7,300 bases of DNA from Alistipes sp. (lineage in GTDB: Bacteria; Bacteroidota; Bacteroidia; Bacteroidales; Rikenellaceae): positions 1-7,300 of the forward strand of contig JAFOZN010000176.1 of assembly GCA_017391185.1 (NCBI GenBank). Reading direction: 5' to 3'. The notes under the pieces are model-generated. The model did not search any database. It was given only the letters and a program-made list of their open reading frames with translations, and was not told the DNA's origin. Both the position numbers and the translations under genes were made by a program. Below, piece by piece: positions 1 to 6,381 of this stretch; the first letter of the stretch is position 1, and every line of letters starts with the position of its first letter.

Positions 1-1
1 A

Positions 2-826
2 GCGATAGTGGTCGGAGGAGCATTGTTTGGCGACAACCTTTCATTTATTTCCGACACCACGATTGCGGCCACTCGCACACAAGGGTGTAATATGCGCGAC
101 AAGTTCAGAACCAATTTCTTGATCGTAGCTCCTGCCGCACTCCTTACACTTTTGGCATATATTTTTACAAATCAACAAGCCATATCGTATAGCGATGCAG
201 GAGAATCGGTCGAGTGGTACACAATTATCCCATATCTTTTGGTCCTAACGACAAGCGTAATGGGGACAAACGTACTATTGGTATTGGTTTTAGGCATCAT
301 ATCTTCGGGTATAATCGGCTTATTGGCAGGCAAGATGACTCTTTTAGATTGGGTATCAGTCATGGGTGAGGGTATCGGCTCGATGGGAGAGTTGATCATA
401 ATCACGATGATGGCAGGCGGAATGTTGGAGATGATTCGCGTCAATGGCGGTATCGACTACATCATATCACGTCTAACAAGCAGAGTCCGTACTCGCCGAG
501 GAGCTGAGTCGGCCATCGCTTCACTCGTGATTTTTGCTGATGTTTGTACGGCGAATAACACCGTGGCAATCATTTCAGTAGGTGGCATCGTGCGTCAGAT
601 CGCCCAGAAATTTGGCATTTCAGCACGCCGAGCAGCAAGTTTGCTTGATACTTTCTCGTGTATGATTCAGGGTATAATTCCTTATGGCGCACAACTCTTG
701 ATGGCTGCGGGATTGGCTTCAATATCTCCTGTAGAGATTATCCCACATCTATATTATCCATTCATCATGGGAACGTTTGCCATATTGGCGATATTGATAC
801 AGTGGCCAAGATATAACAAAAATTAA
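2..826 (+). CDS. nhaC: NhaC-family Na+/H+ antiporter, C-terminal part (5' end outside window)
   Basis: This is an inner-membrane secondary transporter expected to exchange Na+ for H+ (some family members instead exchange organic acids or amino acids). The reading frame is open at the left edge, so the GTG at position 8 is internal and not a start. About 274 residues are visible, against roughly 430-450 usual for the family. Near the visible N-terminus is the diagnostic signature G-D-N-L-S-F-I-S-D-T-T-I-A-A-T-R, a variant of the NhaC G-D-x-L-S-P-I-S-D-T-T motif. A second conserved polar/helix-break motif, D-V-C-T-A-N-N-T-V-A-I-I, lies around bases 539-574. Several hydrophobic segments are separated by short loops: FLIVAPAALLTLLAYIFT, the stretch from IIPYLLVL to GIIGLLAG, ASLVIFAD, GIIPYGAQLLMAAGL and IMGTFAILAILI. 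The protein ends with a short basic tail. The next gene begins 12 bases downstream on the same strand, so the two are probably co-transcribed. The family call is firm. The transported substrate is not proven by sequence. Confidence 0.93.
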   Translation, partial: AIVVGGALFGDNLSFISDTTIAATRTQGCNMRDKFRTNFLIVAPAALLTLLAYIFTNQQAISYSDAGESVEWYTIIPYLLVLTTSVMGTNVLLVLVLGIISSGIIGLLAGKMTLLDWVSVMGEGIGSMGELIIITMMAGGMLEMIRVNGGIDYIISRLTSRVRTRRGAESAIASLVIFADVCTANNTVAIISVGGIVRQIAQKFGISARRAASLLDTFSCMIQGIIPYGAQLLMAAGLASISPVEIIPHLYYPFIMGTFAILAILIQWPRYNKN

Positions 827-838
827 TCCCACGAGTTT

Positions 839-1786
839 ATGAGAGCAACCATATTTCTACTTTGTCTAAGTTTTCTTACTTTAGGGGCAATGGCTCAGCA
901 ACCCAAGGCTAAGAATACCACAGAGAAGACTTTGGAGCTAAGAAACAACAAAATCTGTGTCAAACAAGATCTGACCAGAGGCGGAGCCATATATTACATA
1001 TCAAAAAGCAACGAGAATAGAAACATCGTAAACATCTACGATGAGGGGCGATACATCCAGCAATCGTATTACGCAGGTAAAAGCATTGACCGCCGAGCCG
1101 AGGGACAAGCCAAAGAGTGGTCTCCTTGGACATGGAATCCTATTCAAGTGGGAGACAATGCATACAATCGCGCAGAGATTTTGGATTCTTGGCAGCGGGG
1201 TAGTGAGACATACGTAAAGTGTATCCCCATGCAGTGGGATATGAACAACAAGCCTGCTGAAGCGACTATGGAGCAGTGGACATCTATCAAAGGGAATGTA
1301 GTGCATGTCCGCAACCGCTTGACTTGTAACAGAACAGATGACCTATATGGCGAGGGCATAGTATGCTCGCAAGAGATTCCTGCCGTATATGTAATCTCTG
1401 CGCTAAAAAATCTATATTCGTATTTTGGAGACAAGCCATTTAGTCATCAACCCATAAAATCTACCGAGGTAAAACAACTTATAATGAATGATCCCGAACA
1501 TTTCTGGGGCTTATACCGCGATGCTTCGGAGCAGTGGATGGCTTTTGTCGATGATTCAGGATGGGGTATAGCCGTATATTCACCTTCCGCCGAGGCCTTC
1601 CTCGCTGGAAGATTCGACTCTTTTCTTGAGGGAGATGAACATCATGTTGCATGTTCATATATAGCTCCAATAAAACAAGAAGCCCTAAAAAAGGACTCGG
1701 TGATGGAGTATGAATACTATCTGATAATTGGCACTTTGGATGAGATGCGAAAAAATATCTATAAATTTAATCGTAAGCAAAGATAA
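839..1786 (+). CDS. Secreted protein of unknown function, possible carbohydrate-related beta-sandwich
   Basis: This 315-residue protein begins with a clear type I signal peptide: MRAT, a hydrophobic core IFLLCLSFLTLG, then A-M-A before Q-Q, so signal peptidase I probably cuts after residue 19. There is no lipobox, so the mature form should be soluble in the periplasm or secreted. The rest has no membrane segment and is rich in short beta-like stretches and aromatics. Notable motifs are GGAIYYIS followed by NIVNIYDEGRYIQQSYYAG (about residues 48-79), W-S-P-W-T-W-N-P-I-Q-V-G-D-N (about 94-107), FWGLYRDASEQWMAFVD and GWGIAVYSP. Exposed Trp/Tyr/Asp patterns of this kind recall galactose-mutarotase-like or carbohydrate-binding sandwich proteins, but I cannot assign a named family or a catalytic residue. 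The start is chosen because it gives the signal peptide directly and lies 12 bases after the antiporter stop, suggesting an operon. Codon use is mixed (ATA and AGA are common), unlike the next gene. Function is unknown, and a sugar-related role is inference. Confidence 0.85.
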   Translation: MRATIFLLCLSFLTLGAMAQQPKAKNTTEKTLELRNNKICVKQDLTRGGAIYYISKSNENRNIVNIYDEGRYIQQSYYAGKSIDRRAEGQAKEWSPWTWNPIQVGDNAYNRAEILDSWQRGSETYVKCIPMQWDMNNKPAEATMEQWTSIKGNVVHVRNRLTCNRTDDLYGEGIVCSQEIPAVYVISALKNLYSYFGDKPFSHQPIKSTEVKQLIMNDPEHFWGLYRDASEQWMAFVDDSGWGIAVYSPSAEAFLAGRFDSFLEGDEHHVACSYIAPIKQEALKKDSVMEYEYYLIIGTLDEMRKNIYKFNRKQR

Positions 1787-1792
1787 ATACAT

Positions 1793-1800
1793 TATATTTG
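1793..1800 (+). promoter_or_regulatory. Bacteroidota-type -7 promoter element (TATATTTG)
   Basis: The octamer TATATTTG is a perfect match to the Bacteroidota primary-sigma -7 consensus TAnnTTTG. It lies in the A/T-rich gap between the secreted-protein gene and the lipoprotein gene. No clean TTTG -33 element is found 19-21 bases upstream (the nearest candidate is the TTTA at 1766-1769), so the match is one-sided. It would start a transcript near 1805-1808, with a leader of about 65-70 bases before the ATG at 1874. It gives the lipoprotein gene its own transcription, separate from the antiporter operon. Confidence 0.55.
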
Positions 1801-1808
1801 CGGAAAGT

Positions 1809-1842
1809 TAGAGACTTGTTCTCTACTAAGAGATTGATTTTT
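1809..1842 (+). promoter_or_regulatory. Two overlapping, mutually exclusive 5'-leader hairpins
   Basis: Directly downstream of the predicted transcription start, TAGAGA (1809-1814) can pair with TCTCTA (1820-1825) across a 5-base loop. The same central TCTCT (1820-1824) can instead pair with AGAGA at 1829-1833 across the 4-base loop ACTA. That second hairpin is followed by TTGATTTTTC, with five T's at 1838-1842. The layout AGAGA-TCTCT-AGAGA therefore allows two exclusive folds. The first would place a stem at the extreme 5' end of the mRNA, an arrangement known to stabilise some bacterial messages. The second resembles a weak terminator. Stems are only 5-6 bp, so the function is speculative. 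Confidence 0.35.
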
Positions 1843-1873
1843 CTAATAATCAAATAAAAAACTACTTAAAATT

Positions 1874-2893
1874 ATGAAGAAGATTTTTTCTATTTTGGTC
1901 TCTGCCGTTGCATTGATTTCTCTTGCATCATGCGGTGGTAATGCTCCAAAGCAGTGCGATGCTTGCAAGGAGCTTTTGCCTGTTGGTTTGCAGCTCTACT
2001 CTGTACGCGACAACATGGCTCAGGATTTCAAGGGTACGCTTCAGAAGGTTAAGGATATGGGTTATGCAGGCGTTGAGTTTGCAGGCTTGTTCGACAACTC
2101 TCCTGAGCAGATCAAGGCTTGGTGTGCCGAGATCGGTTTGAATCCAATCTCAGCTCACGTGCCATTGGCAGATATGTTGGCTGACGTAGACAAGGTGATT
2201 GCTGACTACAAGGCTATCGGTTGTCAGTATATCGTTGTCCCTTACGTAACTGAGGAGCGTCGTCCAGGTGGCGAGAAGTTCTTGCAGATGGTAGAGGAGA
2301 TTCGCGCTATCGGTACAAAGTGCAAGGCTGCTGGCCTTACATTGCTCTACCACAACCACGACTTCGAGTTCAAGAAGTTGGAGAGTGGCGAGTATGGTTT
2401 GGATTACCTCTACGCAAATGTTCCATCTGATCTTTTGCAGACTGAGTTGGATCAGTGCTGGGTAAAGTACTCTGGTTTGGATCCAGTAGAGTACCTCAAG
2501 AAGTACACAGGTCGTTCACCAGTCGTTCACCTCAAGGATTTCTTCAAAGAGGGTGAGCAGGAGGGTGATCCATATGCTTTGATCGGTCTTAACGAGGGTG
2601 AGCAGAAGAAGAATACTGCATTTGAGTTCCGCCCATTGGGTCATGGTGTACAGGATATCCCATCTATCATCGCTGCAGCTAAGGAGGCTGGTAGCAAGTG
2701 GCTTATCGTAGAGCAGGATCAGCCAAGCATGGGTAAGAGCCCAATGGAGTGCGTTGCTACTTCAATGGAGTATTTGAAGAAGATCGGTGCAATCTGCACA
2801 TTTGACGGTACTGAGTGCGAGTCAGAGAAGTGCCAGCACGCAAAACAGGCTGCAAATAAGGAGTGCAAGGATTGCCCACACTCTAAGAAGTAA
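1874..2893 (+). CDS. Sugar phosphate isomerase/epimerase-like TIM-barrel lipoprotein with cysteine-rich ends
   Basis: This 339-residue exported lipoprotein has a xylose-isomerase-like TIM barrel (AP_endonuc_2 type). The N-terminus MKKIFSILVSAVALISLASC has a lipobox L-A-S-C with lipidated Cys20. The following G-G-N-A lacks the acidic run typical of surface-export signals, so a periplasm-facing position is more likely. The barrel runs from about residue 36 to 305: VGLQLYSVRDNM (37-48), YAGVEFAG (64-71), AHVPLADM, LLYHNHDFEF (157-166), LDQCW (192-196), VVHLKDF (217-223), RPLGHG and LIVEQDQ (277-283). By family pattern, H160/H162, D193, H219 and E280 are candidate metal or catalytic residues. Secreted relatives in Bacteroidota are thought to act on oxidised (3-keto) sugars or related isomerisations; the substrate here is unknown. 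Oddities: a C-x-x-C at 28-31 just after the lipid anchor, and a C-terminal tail with Cys 308, 315, 320, 331 and 334. A 12-bp in-frame repeat (2549-2560 and 2594-2605) encodes E-G-E-Q twice. Codon use is strongly biased (nearly all Lys AAG, Arg CGT/CGC, no ATA seen), suggesting high expression. Confidence 0.9.
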   Translation: MKKIFSILVSAVALISLASCGGNAPKQCDACKELLPVGLQLYSVRDNMAQDFKGTLQKVKDMGYAGVEFAGLFDNSPEQIKAWCAEIGLNPISAHVPLADMLADVDKVIADYKAIGCQYIVVPYVTEERRPGGEKFLQMVEEIRAIGTKCKAAGLTLLYHNHDFEFKKLESGEYGLDYLYANVPSDLLQTELDQCWVKYSGLDPVEYLKKYTGRSPVVHLKDFFKEGEQEGDPYALIGLNEGEQKKNTAFEFRPLGHGVQDIPSIIAAAKEAGSKWLIVEQDQPSMGKSPMECVATSMEYLKKIGAICTFDGTECESEKCQHAKQAANKECKDCPHSKK

Positions 2894-2912
2894 GCCGCAA
2901 CTCATATAAATT

Positions 2913-2948
2913 AAATAGCCTTTCTAACAGTGTTAGAAAGGCTATTTT
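2913..2948. terminator. Bidirectional intrinsic terminator between convergent genes
   Basis: A perfect 16-bp inverted repeat has its left arm at 2913-2928 (AAATAGCCTTTCTAAC) and right arm at 2932-2947, with a 3-base loop AGT. A short T run follows on the + strand (2945-2948). Read on the - strand, the stem is followed by TTTAATTTATAT. It lies 20 bases after the lipoprotein stop and 22 bases beyond the DUF1015 stop, so it should end transcription from both sides. Confidence 0.9.
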
Positions 2949-2969
2949 CATATCAGCTATTACTCATTT

Positions 2970-4211
2970 CTACTCGAAAGAGTGAATCACAACTCCAGAA
3001 CGCAACTTAGGCTCAAACCATGTTGTCTTAGGAGGCATGATATTGCCTGTATCAGCAATATCTATGAGCTGCTGCATCGAAACAGGGTAGAGGGCAAAAG
3101 CTACCTGCATCTCACCGCTATCTACTCTCTGCTTAAGCTCTCCCAAACCTCGAATACCGCCCACGAAATCAATTCGTTTAGAGGTACGCAAATCCTCGAT
3201 ACCAAGCACCTTATCAAGTACCAAATCTGACAATACGGTCACATCCAACACGCCGATAGGATCGCCATCATCATAAGTTCCTTCGCGCGCCGTAAGGCTA
3301 TACCACTCGCCATCGAGATACATCGAGAAGTTATGCAGAGCCTGAGGCGTATATATCTCCTCGCCAATCTTCTCCACCATGAAAGACTCCTCAACTCTGG
3401 AGATAAACTCCTCCTTTGACAAGCCATTCAGATCCTTTACCACGCGATTATAATCTATGATACGCAACTGCGAAGCAGGGAACGTAACTGCCAAGAAGTA
3501 GCAATACTCCTCTTGGCCCGTATGCGATGGATTAGCCTTCATACACTCCTCGCCAACACGCGCTGCTGCAGCGGTGCGATGGTGACCATCTGCAACATAT
3601 AGAGCTGGTACTTGGGCAAAAAGTTCCGTCAAGCGATCGTTCTGCTCACGAGAACGAATCACCCAAAAATGGTGACCGAAGCCATCAGCAGCCGTAAAAT
3701 CATAGTCAGGCTCGTTATTCTTAACTACACTCTCCACGATAGCATCTATCTCAGCATTGTCGGGATAGGTGAAGAATACGGGTTCGATGTTGGCCTTCTG
3801 ATTACGAACATGCTTCATGCGATCCTCCTCCTTATCGGGACGAGTTAACTCATGCTTTTTGATAGCACCCGAAAGATAATCCTCAAAGTGGCAACACATC
3901 GCAATACCATACTGTGTACGACCATTCATGGTCTGAGCATAGACATAATAATACTCCTGCTCATCCTGCTCAAGCCATCCTCTTTCGCGCCAAAGTTTGA
4001 AATTATCCACAGCCTTTTGATAAACCTCATCGCTATGCTCATCGGCTATAGGATCAAAATCAATCTCTGGCTTGATGATATGCAAGAGACTTCGCTCTGA
4101 AGCCTCGGCCTTGGCCTCAACAGAATTCAACACATCATAGGGGCGAGATGCGACCTCTGACGCATACTCTTTGGGAGGGCGAATGCCACAAAAAGGTTTT
4201 ACTTTTACCAT
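2970..4211 (-). CDS. DUF1015 family protein, third gene of the serine operon
   Basis: This 413-residue soluble cytoplasmic protein has DUF1015 signatures along its whole length: V-K-P-F near the start, R-P-Y-D-V (23-27), K-K-H-E-L-T-R-P-D-K-E-E-D-R (118-131), A-D-G-H-H-R-T-A-A-A (207-216), Q-L-R-I-I-D-Y-N-R-V-V (248-258), F-V-G-G-I-R-G-L (349-356) and the C-terminal P-P-K-T-T-W-F-E-P-K-L-R-S-G (393-406). It has no signal peptide or membrane segment, and the length is normal for the family. The biochemical role is not established to my knowledge. Its ATG begins one base after the serA stop (TAA-T-ATG on the - strand), so translation is likely coupled to serA. Together with serC this makes a role in serine metabolism likely. 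The D-G-H-H-R motif resembles the ATP/ADP-binding motif of ParB/sulfiredoxin-fold enzymes such as archaeal free-serine kinase SerK. A serine/phosphoserine-linked phosphotransfer is therefore my favoured inference, especially as no serB is present here. Confidence 0.92.
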   Translation of the reverse strand: MVKVKPFCGIRPPKEYASEVASRPYDVLNSVEAKAEASERSLLHIIKPEIDFDPIADEHSDEVYQKAVDNFKLWRERGWLEQDEQEYYYVYAQTMNGRTQYGIAMCCHFEDYLSGAIKKHELTRPDKEEDRMKHVRNQKANIEPVFFTYPDNAEIDAIVESVVKNNEPDYDFTAADGFGHHFWVIRSREQNDRLTELFAQVPALYVADGHHRTAAAARVGEECMKANPSHTGQEEYCYFLAVTFPASQLRIIDYNRVVKDLNGLSKEEFISRVEESFMVEKIGEEIYTPQALHNFSMYLDGEWYSLTAREGTYDDGDPIGVLDVTVLSDLVLDKVLGIEDLRTSKRIDFVGGIRGLGELKQRVDSGEMQVAFALYPVSMQQLIDIADTGNIMPPKTTWFEPKLRSGVVIHSFE

Positions 4212-4212
4212 A

Positions 4213-5136
4213 TTATTTGTTTACTTGAAAGCGTGTATTACCATTCTCCAAAAAATCTACAATCTGACGAGCGGCAGCTACCGCAGCATTGATATTTGCC
4301 TCGGCAGTCTCGGCACCCATCTTCTTGGGAGTAGCGAAAAATCTCTTACCTGCAATCTTGGCCAACTCCTCGGCTGAATCAGGGGCAATATCTGTCACAT
4401 ATTTTAGATCTGTACGCTCCGACAATGCAGCCTGCAAGCCACACTCGTCCATAACCTCCTTACGCGCAGTGTTTACAAGCGTAGCACCCTTAGGCATAGA
4501 CATCAGAAGTTTATACCCGATAGAACCTTTGGTCTGAGCCGTAGCAGGGATATGAAGCGAGAGGAAATCTGCATTAGAATACAACTCCTCTACACTCTCT
4601 ACCTTCTTCACGCCATCGGCCTCAAATACCGCATCATCCTTCACAAAAGGATCATACGCCATCACCTCCATACCCATAGCCTTAGCCTTACGTGCGACCA
4701 GACGTCCAACATTACCATAGGCATGGATACCTACGCTCTTGCCCTGAAGCTCGAAACCTGTGCCTGGCGTAAACTGATTGCGCGACATATATATCATCAT
4801 ACCTAATGCCAACTCAGCTACGGCATTGGAGTTCTGACCTGGGGTATTCATCACCACCACACCTCGCTCCGAGGCCGCCTCAAGATCGACATTATCATAT
4901 CCTGCGCCCGCACGAACTACTATTTTGAGTTGCTCGGCTGCTGCTAAAACCTCTGCAGTAACCTTATCACTACGAATAATCAGACCATCGACATCGGCAA
5001 CAGCCGCCAAGAGTTCTGATTTATCGCTATATTTCTCCAACAAAACCACCTCATAGCCTGCCGCATCAAAGACCTCGCGAATACCTGCAACAGCCTTAGG
5101 GGCAAATGGTTTTTCAGTTGCAATTAATATCTTCAT
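4213..5136 (-). CDS. serA: D-3-phosphoglycerate dehydrogenase, short type without ACT domain
   Basis: SerA oxidises 3-phosphoglycerate to 3-phosphohydroxypyruvate with NAD+, the first committed step of serine synthesis, in the cytoplasm. I chose the ATG at 5136 because MKILIATEKPFAPKAV is the usual family start; it gives 307 residues. The frame is open upstream to an ATG at 5241 (35 extra codons; see findings). The substrate domain has R-S-D (55-57) and R-A-G-A-G-Y-D-N-V-D (75-84). The Rossmann motif is H-A-Y-G-N-V-G (138-144), with Ala in place of the first Gly of G-x-G-x-x-G. The catalytic arginine is R225 in N-T-A-R-K. The usual catalytic His region (T-P-H-x-G) reads T-P-K-K-M-G-A (269-275), so Lys replaces His, as in other Bacteroidota SerA and, as I recall, the short enzyme of Entamoeba. 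The protein ends right after the substrate-domain helix, with no ACT or intervening domain, so serine feedback through ACT is not expected. It sits between serC and the DUF1015 gene, one base before the latter. Confidence 0.93.
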   Translation of the reverse strand: MKILIATEKPFAPKAVAGIREVFDAAGYEVVLLEKYSDKSELLAAVADVDGLIIRSDKVTAEVLAAAEQLKIVVRAGAGYDNVDLEAASERGVVVMNTPGQNSNAVAELALGMMIYMSRNQFTPGTGFELQGKSVGIHAYGNVGRLVARKAKAMGMEVMAYDPFVKDDAVFEADGVKKVESVEELYSNADFLSLHIPATAQTKGSIGYKLLMSMPKGATLVNTARKEVMDECGLQAALSERTDLKYVTDIAPDSAEELAKIAGKRFFATPKKMGAETAEANINAAVAAARQIVDFLENGNTRFQVNK

Positions 5137-5241
5137 AACTCTTTTATTTGCAATTAATTCAAAAACCTCACTGCTTTCCCACTCGATAACCTCATTACAA
5201 AAGGGATTACGTCCCGTAGGAACATGATAAGTGTAACCCAT
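5137..5241 (-). other. 35-codon open segment upstream of, and in frame with, serA (extension or leader peptide)
   Basis: On the - strand an ATG at 5241 lies 8 bases after the serC stop, a typical operon gap. It opens a frame that runs without a stop straight into the conserved serA start at 5136. The encoded residues begin M-G-Y-T-Y-H-V-P-T-G-R-N-P-F-C-N-E-V and end L-I-A-N-K-R-V. They look coding-like (W, C and acidic residues, balanced codons) but are not part of any SerA domain I know. Possibilities are a true N-terminal extension of SerA (342 residues), a small peptide with translational read-in, or an untranslated spacer open by chance. Confidence 0.4.
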
Positions 5242-5249
5242 CGCTATAA

Positions 5250-6320
5250 TTATTTATACATCTTTTCAAACTCCTGCATACAAGCCACCAAAGCCTCGAC
5301 ATTCTCCTTTGGACAAGCATTATAGCACGAAGCACGGAATCCACCCGAAAGACGATGTCCCTTGATGCCGACCATCCCCTTAGAGATAGCAAACTCCAAA
5401 AACTTAGACTCCAAACTCTCCTTACCCTCAGCCATCACAAAGCAGATATTCATCGAAGAGCGATCTGCCTCATCCACAGGAGCGCGGAATAAAGAATTAC
5501 GGTCAATCTCGGCATACAACATCTGAGCCTTCTCCTCATTGCGGCGATGAATCTCCTCTACACCGCCCTGAGCCTTAATCCAACGCAATGACTCACGCAA
5601 GACAAAGATAGGGAAGATAGGTGGAGTATTGAGCATAGAGTTATTATCAACATGATTTTTTATGTTCATCATCATAGGCAACTCACGCTCAATCTTATCC
5701 AACATATCGTTACGGATAATAGCAAAAGTCACACCCGCAGGAGCTAAATTCTTCTGAGCACCACCATAGATCATCGCATATTTGCTCACATCAATAGGGC
5801 GACTCAAGATATTGGAACTCATATCGGCAATAAGCGGTACGGGCGAGTCCAAATCAACTTTATACTCTGTACCAAAAATGGTATTATTAGCGCAGATATA
5901 GAGATAATCCAAATCCGCAGGAATCTCAAAGCCTTTAGGAATATAACGGAATCCACGATCCTCAGATGAAGCCAATACCTCAACTGTGCCATAGAGCTTA
6001 GCCTCTTTGATGGCCTTCTTGGTCCAGACGCCTGTATTGATATAACCAGCCTTGCCATAAAGGAAGTTGGCTGGAATATGGAAAAACTGAGTGGTTGCTC
6101 CACCACCGACAAAATAGATACTATAATTATCAGGGATATTCAACAACTCCTTAAACAGACTCTTCGACTCCTCGACCACAGCCTCAAACTCTGGTGTACG
6201 GTGAGAATAAGACAATACAGAGAGGCCTGTACCATCGAAATCAAATATCGCTTTAGCGGCTGCCTCCAATACCGAATCGGGGAAAAGAGATGGTCCCGCA
6301 TTGAAATTATACTTCTTCAT
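5250..6320 (-). CDS. serC: Phosphoserine aminotransferase
   Basis: SerC is a PLP-dependent class V aminotransferase converting 3-phosphohydroxypyruvate plus glutamate to 3-phosphoserine and 2-oxoglutarate. In many bacteria it also acts in pyridoxal phosphate synthesis. The 356 residues match the normal length (about 355-362). It starts [11 protein letters not shown], the standard SerC N-terminus, which fixes the start. Key sites are S-H-R (39-41), the PLP-phosphate loop G-G-G-A-T-T (72-77), W99 expected to stack on the cofactor ring, I-A-D-M-S-S-N with D166 facing the pyridine nitrogen, the Schiff-base lysine K190 in G-G-A-Q-K-N-L, and the C-terminal [11 protein letters not shown] (321-331), whose H322, R323 and R329 bind substrate phosphate and carboxylate. 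All expected residues are present, so the enzyme looks active. It is the first gene of the - strand operon serC-serA-DUF1015 and probably depends on the promoter candidate at 6382-6412. Confidence 0.96.
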   Translation of the reverse strand: MKKYNFNAGPSLFPDSVLEAAAKAIFDFDGTGLSVLSYSHRTPEFEAVVEESKSLFKELLNIPDNYSIYFVGGGATTQFFHIPANFLYGKAGYINTGVWTKKAIKEAKLYGTVEVLASSEDRGFRYIPKGFEIPADLDYLYICANNTIFGTEYKVDLDSPVPLIADMSSNILSRPIDVSKYAMIYGGAQKNLAPAGVTFAIIRNDMLDKIERELPMMMNIKNHVDNNSMLNTPPIFPIFVLRESLRWIKAQGGVEEIHRRNEEKAQMLYAEIDRNSLFRAPVDEADRSSMNICFVMAEGKESLESKFLEFAISKGMVGIKGHRLSGGFRASCYNACPKENVEALVACMQEFEKMYK

Positions 6321-6381
6321 AGCTAAAGAAATTATTGGTTGTTCTATCTATTTCAAATAGGTTCTTACAGTTTTGTTTATA

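Noticed and set aside
8..10. GTG as the start of the antiporter gene
   Set aside because: The frame is open to the left edge, and the residues around it belong to the conserved internal G-D-N-L-S-F-I-S-D-T-T region, so the true start is upstream of the window.
1001..1434. Open frames on the - strand inside the secreted-protein gene
   Set aside because: They are antisense shadows of a coherent + strand gene with signal peptide. Their translations show no domain, and they have no promoter or spacing support.
1923..2141. Second + strand frame inside the lipoprotein gene
   Set aside because: It is an out-of-frame shadow of a gene whose TIM-barrel motifs and biased codons clearly define the coding frame.
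2549..2605. 12-bp direct repeat GAGGGTGAGCAG within the lipoprotein gene as a mobile or repeat element
   Set aside because: Both copies are in frame, encode E-G-E-Q in a surface loop and use the gene's preferred codons, so coding bias explains them well enough.
3612..4100. + strand open frames opposite the DUF1015 gene
   Set aside because: They are antisense to well-conserved DUF1015 motifs and have I/L-rich translations typical of reverse-complement shadows.
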